This document shows, piece by piece, positions 6,135 through 12,664 of a DNA stretch of 16,563 bases. Every line of letters starts with the position of its first letter. Within the stretch, counting starts at the first letter, position 1. The stretch is from Candidatus Pacearchaeota archaeon. Lineage in GTDB: Archaea; Nanobdellota; Nanobdellia; Pacearchaeales; GW2011-AR1. The translations under genes and the position numbers were made by a program. The notes below the pieces were generated by a model. The model was not told where the DNA came from, made no database searches, and saw nothing but the letters and a program-made list of their open reading frames with translations. The stretch lies in contig JAFCDH010000013.1 in assembly GCA_017609795.1 (NCBI GenBank), positions 1-16,563 of the forward strand, given 5' to 3'.

Positions 6135-6557
6135 TCATCTCCTTCCCTTTTCAATCTTACCCATCCATAATCTTGCTAAGGGTTGGTCATTTACTTTAAT
6201 AACTTTCCATCTAACACCAGGAATATCTCCTTTAGAACGTCCTTGTTTTCCTCCAATCCTCTCAATAATAACCTCATCATGTTCTTCAATAAATTTTTGA
6301 GCTAAATTTCCAGGAATAAAAGCAGTAACAACTTTTGAATTTTTAATTAATTGAACTTTGCAACATTTTCTCATTGCAGAATTTGGCTGTTTTGCTTCTT
6401 TTTGAACTTTTTCAGTTACAATTCCTTTAGCTTGATTTTTTCCACCTAAGGGGTCTGATTTTGCAAATAAGTTCAAAGTTTTCACTTTATATTTTCTATC
6501 TTTCCATCTAAACTTTCTTCTATTTTTCATTAATTTTGTTGCATTTCTTAGTCCCAT
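6135..6557 (-). CDS. rps12: Ribosomal protein uS12 (S12)
   Basis: At 140 residues this is near the usual archaeal length. S12 lies at the decoding centre and monitors codon-anticodon pairing. Diagnostic segments are MKNRRKFRWKDRKYK, AKGIVTEKV, KEAKQPNSAMRKCCKVQLIK (with the universal PNSA loop), HDEVIIERIGGKQGRS and GDIPGVRWKVIKVN. The start at 6557 follows an A-rich stretch with no Shine-Dalgarno and is the natural N-terminus. It is the first gene of a three-gene unit and is preceded by intergenic element copy C. Its stop overlaps the ribosome binding site of the next ORF. Confidence 0.97.
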   Translation of the reverse strand: MGLRNATKLMKNRRKFRWKDRKYKVKTLNLFAKSDPLGGKNQAKGIVTEKVQKEAKQPNSAMRKCCKVQLIKNSKVVTAFIPGNLAQKFIEEHDEVIIERIGGKQGRSKGDIPGVRWKVIKVNDQPLARLWMGKIEKGRR

Positions 6558-6569
6558 TTTGTGTTTTTG

Positions 6570-6672
6570 TTATATTATTTTCTGGAATTCTTACAAGCTC
6601 AATCAAGAGATATTATCTGAATAGCTTAATCTAATCCTCTCCATCTCGTCCTACGCTTATAAGATATTAGTT
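6570..6672 (-). repeat. Intergenic element copy C (between nusA and rps12)
   Basis: This is the most complete copy. In the gene direction it has AACTAATATCTTATAA (6657-6672), then a purine-rich stretch. The core AGATTAAGCTATTCAGATAA follows (ending near 6613), then CTCTTGATTGAGCTTGTA (6592-6609) and ATTCCAGAAAATAATATAA (6570-6588). AAGCT and AGCTT can pair across the core to close a hairpin. It lies in front of rps12 and probably contains its promoter and leader. The 29 bases at 6592-6620 match copy D at 26 positions. Confidence 0.65.
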
Positions 6673-6730
6673 AATTATTAATCAAAAAACAGGTTTTTAA
6701 ACCTTCCCAAATATTAATTTAGAAGGCCCT

Positions 6731-6751
6731 AAAAATTCTTTTAGAATTTTT
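6731..6751 (-). terminator. Hairpin downstream of nusA
   Basis: aaaaattct (6731-6739), loop ttt, agaattttt (6743-6751) form a perfect 9-bp stem about 19 bases after the nusA stop. The A/T-only top and absence of a following U-run make it unlike a bacterial terminator. It could protect or end the nusA transcript. Confidence 0.3.
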
Positions 6752-6769
6752 TAAGTGTTATTAAAGCAA

Positions 6770-7189
6770 TCATCTAACAACAACCCTTTTAATCCCAAAA
6801 TACTGCCCAAGAACATTTTGCATTTCATTTAATCTGCATCTTCCTCTGCCAATTAAAATAGCTTTATTTTGTCCGCCTGTATTTATCACAGCATTATCAC
6901 CTTTTATCTCAATAGCTTTAAACTTAATAGGATAGGTAATTACAGAAACAAAGTTTTCAATATCTTCTCTTCCATTAGGAATAGCCACAATTTTTACTTT
7001 TCTCCCAATAACCTGATTTAATCTTCTAAGATTCTTATTGTCAATTCCAATTGCTCTTGAAACCAATTTTCTTGGAACTGCAAAAACAATTGCATTATTA
7101 TATTCAAAACAATGATTAGTTCTTATTCTTGTAACTCTACTAAACATATTAGCATATCTTATAAATTGCATATTTAGAGTTTTAGTCAT
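6770..7189 (-). CDS. nusA: Archaeal NusA-like transcription factor (two KH domains)
   Basis: The 139-residue protein is the short archaeal NusA form, lacking the bacterial N-terminal polymerase-binding and S1 domains. KH1 covers about residues 30-75 (AIVFAVPRKLVSRAIGIDNK then LNQVIGRKVKIVAI) and KH2 about 80-139 (ending LIGRGRCRLNEMQNVLGQYF then GIKRVVVR). KH domains bind single-stranded RNA, and NusA acts on elongating polymerase. Its place between the polymerase genes and rps12 is the standard archaeal order. Met7 is a possible alternative start. The leader is long, has no Shine-Dalgarno and contains a perfect 97-bp tandem duplication, unusual in front of an RNA-binding factor. Confidence 0.92.
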   Translation of the reverse strand: MTKTLNMQFIRYANMFSRVTRIRTNHCFEYNNAIVFAVPRKLVSRAIGIDNKNLRRLNQVIGRKVKIVAIPNGREDIENFVSVITYPIKFKAIEIKGDNAVINTGGQNKAILIGRGRCRLNEMQNVLGQYFGIKRVVVR

Positions 7190-7195
7190 TTTTTG

Positions 7196-7401
7196 TGTTT
7201 TGTTTTTAAATTTTGGTTTGGATCACAACCTTTTTGAAATCTTCAAAATTTTTAATTTTGAATGACCCAGAAATTTTTAATTTCTGAGGGTTTGTTTTGT
7301 TTTTAAATTTTGGTTTGGATCACAACCTTTTTGAAATCTTCAAAATTTTTAATTTTGAATGACCCAGAAATTTTTAATTTCTGAGGGTTTGTTTTGTTTT
7401 T
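7196..7401 (-). repeat. Perfect 97-bp tandem duplication in the nusA leader
   Basis: Positions 7196-7304 and 7293-7401 are identical, a 97-bp period repeated about 2.1 times. Each unit holds two hairpins in the mRNA sense: CAGAAATT-AAA-AATTTCTG (8-bp stem) and TTCAAAATT-AAA-AATTTTGAA (9-bp stem). Absence of any mismatch means a recent duplication, active homogenisation, or an assembly artefact. It ends seven bases before the nusA ATG. Confidence 0.9.
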
Positions 7402-7426
7402 TTAGTTATTATTTTTTACCTATATC

Positions 7427-7516
7427 TACAAACTCAATCAAGATTTATTATCTGAGATTTTTTTAAAGCTTATTATTCTCATCTTCATATCTTTCTATCC
7501 TAATAGGATATAAGTT
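7427..7516 (-). repeat. Intergenic element copy D (nusA leader)
   Basis: In gene direction it holds AACTTATATCCTATTA (7501-7516), a purine-rich stretch with GATATGAAGATGAGAA, AAGCTT (7466-7471), and CTCAGATAATAAATCTTG followed by ATTGAGTTTGTA (7427-7438). AAGCTT can still pair with GAGTTT using G-U pairs, where copy C has AAGCT/AGCTT. That keeps pairing despite base changes. Confidence 0.6.
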
Positions 7517-7646
7517 AAAAATTAGTTATCTCTTTTTTATCTTAAAATTTTATTGAGAAGGAGATTTATAAATCTTTAGGTGTTTTAATAGAATTTTCCG
7601 TCGGGGTTTTTTGCTGAATAATAACAAAAAATAAGTTATAGAAACC
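7517..7646. promoter_or_regulatory. Gap between the nusA leader and vapB, with a palindromic TATA-like site
   Basis: AGATTTATAAATCT at 7562-7575 is a perfect 14-bp palindrome with a TATA core. It could be the nusA promoter on the minus strand, giving a leader of about 350 bases, or a vapBC-side regulatory site. The G-rich patch ccgtcggggttttttgc at 7598-7614 is compositionally out of place and unexplained. No gene is seen from 7190 to 7697. Confidence 0.3.
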
Positions 7647-7680
7647 TTTATAAATAATGATACATTAAGTTATACATTAA
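7647..7680 (+). promoter_or_regulatory. Promoter and possible operator of vapBC
   Basis: tttataaat at 7647-7655 is a TATA box predicting a start near 7680, leaving a short leader before the ATG at 7698. Between them tacattaa occurs twice (7661-7668 and 7673-7680), 12 bases apart. That is a plausible binding site for the AbrB-type antitoxin. Confidence 0.45.
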
Positions 7681-7697
7681 ATTAAACAGAATATAAA

Positions 7698-7907
7698 ATG
7701 GCATCACAGACATTATTAAAGAAATGGGGGAACTCTTTAGCAGTCATAATTCCTAAAAAAGAAATTAGAGAGAAAAATCTCTCAGAAAATGATAGAATAA
7801 AAATAGAAATTTTCAAAGAAGCGGATTTTAGTGATGTTTTTGGAACATTAAAAACTAAAATAACAGGACAAGAGTTTAAAGATGAAATAAAAAAAGGGTG
7901 GGAATAA
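7698..7907 (+). CDS. vapB: VapB antitoxin (AbrB/MazE-type swapped-hairpin)
   Basis: The 69-residue protein begins MASQTLLKKWGNSLAVIIPK. The WGNSLAV-I-IPK segment is the hallmark of AbrB/SpoVT-like DNA-binding antitoxins, which dimerise through a swapped hairpin and bind the promoter. The second half (VFGTLKTKITGQEFKDEIKK) is the flexible toxin-neutralising tail. Its TAA directly abuts the vapC ATG, so the two are co-translated. The cassette lies on the strand opposite the surrounding essential genes, in the slot where eL30 usually lies in archaea, which points to later insertion. Confidence 0.88.
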   Translation: MASQTLLKKWGNSLAVIIPKKEIREKNLSENDRIKIEIFKEADFSDVFGTLKTKITGQEFKDEIKKGWE

Positions 7908-8276
7908 ATGAGGACCTATTTTTTTGATACTTATGCTTTTTTTGAGATAATTAAAGGAAGTGTAAACTATCAAGAATATTCAAAAGAAATTTCTCTTATA
8001 ACAACAAAATTAAATTTAATGGAGCTTTATTATTGGCTTTTAAGAAGAAAAGGAAAAGAAGAAGCAGATAAATACTACCAAAAATTTTTACCATATTGTG
8101 TAAATATTTCTGATGATACCATAAAAGAAGCTTGCGAATTTAGACTAAAAAATAAACCAAAAAATTTATCTTATATTGATTGTATTGGATATATAATTTC
8201 TATAAAAAAGAGAATTAAATTTCTAACTGGAGATATAGGGTTTGAACATATTAGTAATGTTGAATATATTAAATAA
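7908..8276 (+). CDS. vapC: VapC-type PIN-domain ribonuclease toxin
   Basis: The 122-residue protein has PIN-domain length. The metal-binding acidic residues are visible: Asp7 in YFFDTYAFFE, Glu39 in LNLMELYYWLL, Asp91 in SYIDCIGYIIS, and Asp109 in FLTGDIGFEHI. In this family these hold Mg2+ or Mn2+ and cut RNA, often tRNA or rRNA. All four are kept, so the enzyme looks active. It follows vapB with no spacer and ends 18 bases before the rpoA stop on the other strand, so its transcript converges on rpoA. Confidence 0.88.
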   Translation: MRTYFFDTYAFFEIIKGSVNYQEYSKEISLITTKLNLMELYYWLLRRKGKEEADKYYQKFLPYCVNISDDTIKEACEFRLKNKPKNLSYIDCIGYIISIKKRIKFLTGDIGFEHISNVEYIK

Positions 8277-8294
8277 AAATCACGGCTCGAGCAT

Positions 8295-11200
8295 CTACTT
8301 CTTACCCTCAATAGGTGCAGTAGAGCGTTTAGAAACATCTTTAGTCTTTGCAGTTATCTTTGCAACTTCTTTAACTGATTTTTGTTTTTTATCTGTTAAA
8401 GGCCCAGTAACCTCAACTAATAATCCAGGTAAACCTGTTCCAACAGGAACTGGTTGATTTAAAATTATATTTTCAATTACTGAATTTAATTCATCTTTAT
8501 TTTCTTTTAATGTTGCATTAACAAACTGTCTAATTGGAGTTTCAAAACTTGCTCTTGCAAGTATAGAAGATTTTTGAGAAATAATTCCCATTCTTGTTAT
8601 TCCTTTAACTAATCCTGTAGTAGTCATTGCATCTGCAATTAATTTCAAATGCCTTTCATTAATCTCAAGTCCTTGCGAATTTATAACTTTTTTAACTTCT
8701 CTAATTATTGTAGCTCTTGCAACTTCAATACCTAAAATCGCACAAACCTCATGAATATCATTACTAATTGTTTTTGAATTATCAATCCCTTTAAAATTAA
8801 TAACTTCTTTAATATTAGTTCCAGCAGTAAGTATTACATAATTGTCATCTCTTTTAACAACTAAAATTTGTTCAATACCTTTAATTCCTGAAATTTGAGC
8901 TTGTTTAATTTTTTCTTTTAATTTGTAAATCTTTTTAAAATCTAAATCTTTTTCACTAAAAATAATTGAATTTCCATGAGATTTGCAAGAATGCCCTTTG
9001 TCTATTAATCTTTTCACAATAGTCTCTATAGTTGCATGAACTCTTTTGATTGCTTCATGATCAATAATTGCTTCTATTTTTTTATCACTAAAATTAATTT
9101 TAATTTCTTTAATAATATCTTTTAATTTAACTTCCTGAATTTTTTCAGCAATAATTTTAGCATCTTTTTTATTATCATATTCTTTATTTAAATAAATCTC
9201 CATTTCAGGTGTTGAAGGAACTCTTCTTGCATCAAAGATTTCAATTAGTCTTGGTAAGCCAGAACTAACTTGCATTTCTGAAACCCCTGCAAGATGAAAA
9301 GTCCTTAAAACCATTTGTGTAGATGGTTCACCAAATGACTGAGCAGTAACTATTCCAATTGCTTCTCCAGCAGAAATATCTTTATTTTTATGTAATCCTG
9401 AAACATCTTTTCCATCATCCCCATATTTAAACTGAATGATTTTCCCAGATCCATCCCTTACTGTTCCATCATATTCTATTCTAATATCTTGCAATGCATT
9501 TGCTAATCTTCTATAAAGATATCCTGATTTAGGAGTTCTTAATGCAGTATCCATAAGAGAATCTCTCCCAGTCATTGCTCCAAAAAAGAATTCTTCAGGA
9601 CGAAGCCCTTTTAAAAATGAATTATAAATAAAACCTCTTGCTTTTGGAGATAAATCATGTTCTTTAAAAAAAGATAAAGTTCGATTACTAAAACCAATTC
9701 CAATTCTTTTAGCCCATAATGCTTGCTGTCCAACACAACAGGCCATTTGAGTTATATTAAAAACATTTCCTCCAGCACCAGAACCCATCATAATACTTAT
9801 TGGATTTGACTTAGGAAACTCTTTTCCAACTACTTTTCCGATTTTAGTTCTAATACTATTTAAAACTTGTAATATTTTAATTTCTCTACTCTCTTTAGAA
9901 GTCTTACCTGGAATAACCTCAAGGTTTCCTGTTTTATAGTCATTAAGAATCTTATTAGTTTTATCCTCTGCCTCTTTAATTATTTCTATAGTTTCTCTTT
10001 TTACTTTTTCATTTACATTTAAATCATCAACTGAAATTGTAAAGCCATGATTTGTAAGATAATTAGTTCCAATTGAAAATGCATGTTCTAATGTTTTAAT
10101 TGTTTCAGCTCTACCAACTTGTTTATCAAGAATCTTTAATATTTCTCCACTCTCAACACCAAAAACATTTTCATCAACCATACCAGATTCTATTTTTCCA
10201 TTTCTAATAACAAAACTTTCTCCTGTTTTATTTTTTCCTCTGTAATCTATTTTTGGCATTATCTCTGAGATTATCTCTTTTCCATTAATATTATTTTTAG
10301 AGATTTTAGCTTCTATATTTGATTGATATAATAATTGTGAAGCTTCTGATTTAGATAACTCAATATTACTTAATAAATAATTTCCAGTAATTGAATCCGC
10401 AACACAACCCAAAATATTACTATTATCTTTACAAGAGATTAAATTTTGATTTACATCCATTAAGATTTTTGCTTCTGCTCTTGCTTCTTCTGTTTGTGGG
10501 ACATGAATATTCATTTCATCTCCATCAAAATCTGCATTATAAGGTGGAGCAGCGGCAGGATGAATTCTAAAAGTTTTATATGGAAGAACTTTAACAAAAT
10601 GAGCCATTAAACTTGCTTTATGAAGACTAGGGTGTCTATTAAATAAAACAATATCTCCATCAATTAATTGTCTTTCTATAACATATCCTGGCTCTAGTTC
10701 ATCTAAAATTTCTTGCTTTAAATCAGCAGTTATTTTTTTTCTTCTGCCATCAGGTCTAATAATATAATTTGCAGTAGGATATTCTTCATTCATAATTATT
10801 TTTTTGAGTTTATTAATATTCAAAGAATTAACTTTTTCATTAACAGTTAAAATTTTTGCAATTTCTAAAGGAACTCCTACTTCATTAATCTTTAATGAAG
10901 GGTCTGGGCTTACAACAGTTCTTGAAGAAAAATTAACTCTTTTTCCAGCTAAATTGTGTCTAATTCTTCCTTCTTTCCCTTTTATTCTTTCAGTTATTGT
11001 TTTTAATGGTTGTCCACTTCTATGTCTTGCAGGAGGGATTTTAGTTATAGAATTATCAAAAAAAGTTGTAATATGATATTGTAATAAATCCCATAAGTCC
11101 TCTATAATGACTTCAGGAGCTCCAGCATTTAAATTTTCCCAAAGTCTTTGATTTGCTCTGATTATATCTGATAATTTATGAGTTAAATCATCTTCACTTC

Positions 11201-11840
11201 TCTCACCACTTTCTAAGGTTATACTAGGCCTTACTGTTACAGGAGGGACTAATAATAATGTTAATATAGACCATTCTGGTCTAAATATTGCTGGATCAAT
11301 TCCAGCAAGTTTTGCTTCATTGTCTTGAATTCTTACAAGTTTTTCCCTTATATCTCCAGGAAATAATCTCCTTTTACCAATTCTAAATGTTGTTGGTTTT
11401 TCTAATTTTACTTTTTCTTGTTCAGCTAAACAATGAGGACATTTTTTAGTATCTTTTGCTCTTCTTAATCTATCTTTAACATTTTTATATTTCTCTAAAT
11501 CTTTTGGTTTAATCATTAATCTATGACATTCAGAACAAAAACATCTTAAAAATAATTCAACAACAGCAATATATTTAATATGAAGAACAGGTCTTGCTAA
11601 TTCAATAGAGCCTGGGTGGCCTAAACATTCTTTTAATCTTCCTCCGCAAGTCCTACATCTAACTCCTGGATCAATTGCACCTAATCTTAAATCCATAAGC
11701 CCTCCATCAACAGGATACCCATCTACATCATAAAGTTCCGGAGTTATTATTTTAGCTTTGCTTATTTTTTTAATCTCATCTGGATTAAGCAAAGTAAACT
11801 GCAAACTTTCAACTTGTTTTTTTATTTGCTTTTTTGCCAT
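8295..11840 (-). CDS. rpoA: RNA polymerase largest subunit, A' and A'' fused
   Basis: The 1181-residue protein forms one side of the polymerase active site. It has a zinc site C62-x2-C65-x6-C72-x2-H75 and a second at C102/C105/C134/C137. The clamp/switch region is ARHRSGQPLKTITERIKGKE (271-290), and NADFDGDEMN (435-444) carries the three catalytic aspartates. The bridge helix lies about 751-788, the trigger loop GEPSTQMVLRTFHLAGV (837-853) includes His849, and a standard A'' C-terminus follows. Most archaea split this gene into A' and A''. Here it is one frame, and the junction is very short: KYGDDGKDVSGLHKNKDISA leads almost directly to GEAIGIVTAQS, so the segment forming the foot and the N-terminus of A'' (tens of residues in other archaea) is missing. 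The bridge helix carries Pro770. It is co-directional with two upstream small ORFs. Confidence 0.96.
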   Translation of the reverse strand: MAKKQIKKQVESLQFTLLNPDEIKKISKAKIITPELYDVDGYPVDGGLMDLRLGAIDPGVRCRTCGGRLKECLGHPGSIELARPVLHIKYIAVVELFLRCFCSECHRLMIKPKDLEKYKNVKDRLRRAKDTKKCPHCLAEQEKVKLEKPTTFRIGKRRLFPGDIREKLVRIQDNEAKLAGIDPAIFRPEWSILTLLLVPPVTVRPSITLESGERSEDDLTHKLSDIIRANQRLWENLNAGAPEVIIEDLWDLLQYHITTFFDNSITKIPPARHRSGQPLKTITERIKGKEGRIRHNLAGKRVNFSSRTVVSPDPSLKINEVGVPLEIAKILTVNEKVNSLNINKLKKIIMNEEYPTANYIIRPDGRRKKITADLKQEILDELEPGYVIERQLIDGDIVLFNRHPSLHKASLMAHFVKVLPYKTFRIHPAAAPPYNADFDGDEMNIHVPQTEEARAEAKILMDVNQNLISCKDNSNILGCVADSITGNYLLSNIELSKSEASQLLYQSNIEAKISKNNINGKEIISEIMPKIDYRGKNKTGESFVIRNGKIESGMVDENVFGVESGEILKILDKQVGRAETIKTLEHAFSIGTNYLTNHGFTISVDDLNVNEKVKRETIEIIKEAEDKTNKILNDYKTGNLEVIPGKTSKESREIKILQVLNSIRTKIGKVVGKEFPKSNPISIMMGSGAGGNVFNITQMACCVGQQALWAKRIGIGFSNRTLSFFKEHDLSPKARGFIYNSFLKGLRPEEFFFGAMTGRDSLMDTALRTPKSGYLYRRLANALQDIRIEYDGTVRDGSGKIIQFKYGDDGKDVSGLHKNKDISAGEAIGIVTAQSFGEPSTQMVLRTFHLAGVSEMQVSSGLPRLIEIFDARRVPSTPEMEIYLNKEYDNKKDAKIIAEKIQEVKLKDIIKEIKINFSDKKIEAIIDHEAIKRVHATIETIVKRLIDKGHSCKSHGNSIIFSEKDLDFKKIYKLKEKIKQAQISGIKGIEQILVVKRDDNYVILTAGTNIKEVINFKGIDNSKTISNDIHEVCAILGIEVARATIIREVKKVINSQGLEINERHLKLIADAMTTTGLVKGITRMGIISQKSSILARASFETPIRQFVNATLKENKDELNSVIENIILNQPVPVGTGLPGLLVEVTGPLTDKKQKSVKEVAKITAKTKDVSKRSTAPIEGKK

Positions 11841-11850
11841 TTTATTTTTT

Positions 11851-12105
11851 TTATTTAGTATATTTAGGACAATTTAAATAAGATGGATGAATTGTAACCT
11901 TCCTGCTATCTATTTCATTTATACAATCTACAAGTCCCTTGCTTTCACAATCTTTTTCAAGTCGAGGACAATAAGTAGGGTGTGTATTTTTATCTAAATC
12001 TTCAGTATTTTTATTCAAATCTGCAATATTTTTGTTTAAATCTTTAACTATTGGCAATGAAGCTGCCATAAATCCTGAACCACACATTTTAGGTTTTTCT
12101 TCCAT
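11851..12105 (-). CDS. Small cysteine-containing protein with heptad repeats
   Basis: The 84-residue protein has a central repeat LNKNIAD-LNKNTED-LDKNTHP (residues 23-43), a heptad pattern suited to a short coiled coil and encoded by near-repeated 21-base DNA units. It also has cysteines at 8, 46, 53, 61 and 79, the last four (TYCPRL, KDCES, VDCIN, LNCPKY) possibly binding a metal. I recognise no family. It starts one base after the upstream two-TM protein (TAA-A-ATG) and ends 10 bases before rpoA, so it is in the rpoA transcript. The coiled coil could pair with that of its upstream neighbour. Any link to polymerase is contextual only. Confidence 0.65.
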   Translation of the reverse strand: MEEKPKMCGSGFMAASLPIVKDLNKNIADLNKNTEDLDKNTHPTYCPRLEKDCESKGLVDCINEIDSRKVTIHPSYLNCPKYTK

Positions 12106-12106
12106 T

Positions 12107-12391
12107 TTATTTCTTCCTTCTTGATTTAAATTTATCTAAATTTTCAATATCCTTTCTAACTTTATCAAATGCCGATTTTGTATTCATTGATAAGATTTTA
12201 ACCTGATGACTAACATCTTTTATTGCTCCACTATTTGACCATACCTTCATTAAAACCATTGCAATAAAAGGAGATATTATAGCTAAATCTGTAGGGCTAT
12301 TACCAAAAACCCTCAATAATAACATTATAATTCCAATTATTAAAAATACCCAAAATAATATATCTAATATTTGTTTTTTTAGTTTTGACAT
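12107..12391 (-). CDS. Small membrane protein with two TM segments and a basic coiled-coil tail
   Basis: The 94-residue protein has two hydrophobic stretches, at about residues 9-28 (ILDILFWVFLIIGIIMLLLR) and 33-51 (PTDLAIISPFIAMVLMKVW). A soluble helix follows (SHQVKILSMNTKSAFDKVRK and on) and a basic end KSRRKK that should face the cytoplasm. No family recognised. It separates rpoB from rpoA, which are normally adjacent in archaea. Its stop couples to the next ORF by TAA-A-ATG. It is first in the rpoA unit and is preceded by intergenic element copy E. A membrane protein co-transcribed with an RNA polymerase subunit is unexpected. Confidence 0.7.
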   Translation of the reverse strand: MSKLKKQILDILFWVFLIIGIIMLLLRVFGNSPTDLAIISPFIAMVLMKVWSNSGAIKDVSHQVKILSMNTKSAFDKVRKDIENLDKFKSRRKK

Positions 12392-12416
12392 TTTTACTGT
12401 TTATTTTATTATATTT

Positions 12417-12530
12417 CTAAACATTCAAGAGAGATTATCTGAGTAGCTTAATCTCCACTCCTGCTTTGAGTTCTTATTCTATTTTTATCACTTAACTCAA
12501 AACACTCGTCATCTCCATCTCATTATATTT
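12417..12530 (-). repeat. Intergenic element copy E (in front of the rpoA unit)
   Basis: In gene direction it holds AAATATAATGAGA (12518-12530, shared with copy F at 16062-16074), a purine-rich stretch, and the core AGATTAAGCTACTCAGATAA (from 12454) with TCTCTTGAATGTTTAG (to 12417). TTAAGC can pair with GTTTAG across the core. An extra 8-bp inverted repeat, tttgagtt (12465-12472) with aactcaaa (12494-12501), lies inside. The leader ends 25 bases before the ATG at 12391. Confidence 0.6.
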
Positions 12531-12539
12531 ACTAAGATT

Positions 12540-12663
12540 CTAATATTTTTCCTCCAATAGTTTAGCTAATTTTCTTGTAGGGCATTTTCTATAATCTATA
12601 TCACATTTTTCTAAACAAATTTCTGTCTTAGATGAGAATAACTAATACCATTTCTTCTGCCAT
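12540..12663 (-). pseudogene. Small Cys-containing gene after rpoB, apparently frameshifted
   Basis: An ATG at 12661-12663 lies one base after the rpoB stop (TAA-A-ATG) and opens MAEEMVLVILI before TAA. In the next frame the sequence continues coding-like as SSKTEICLEKCDIDYRKCPT and RKLAKLLEEKY to TAG at 12540-12542. Removing one base near 12633 would join them into a protein of about 40 residues with three cysteines. A sequencing error or natural decay could explain this. The Cys spacing loosely recalls the Cys-rich protein before rpoA. Function unknown. Confidence 0.4.
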
Positions 12664-12664
12664 T

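Noticed and set aside
6592..6632. Box C/D guide RNA on the plus strand, because CTGA recurs in the intergenic cores
   Set aside because: I found no RTGATGA box C at the right distance, and the conserved sequence extends beyond the boxes.
7196..7401. Coding-like stretch in the nusA leader (SGSFKIKNFEDFKKVVIQTK on the minus strand)
   Set aside because: No start codon is available before it in frame, and the 97-bp period is not a multiple of three, so the two copies cannot be read in one frame.
7196..7401. CRISPR array
   Set aside because: Two abutting copies of a 97-bp unit without spacers, and no cas genes, are not a CRISPR.
7598..7614. G-rich patch followed by T-run as a terminator
   Set aside because: No plus-strand gene lies upstream of it and no stem can be drawn, so I only note it as unexplained.
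8242..8457. Plus-strand frame overlapping the vapC 3' end and the rpoA 3' end
   Set aside because: It is antisense to the conserved C-terminus of RpoA and starts inside vapC. No own promoter or ribosome binding site is seen.
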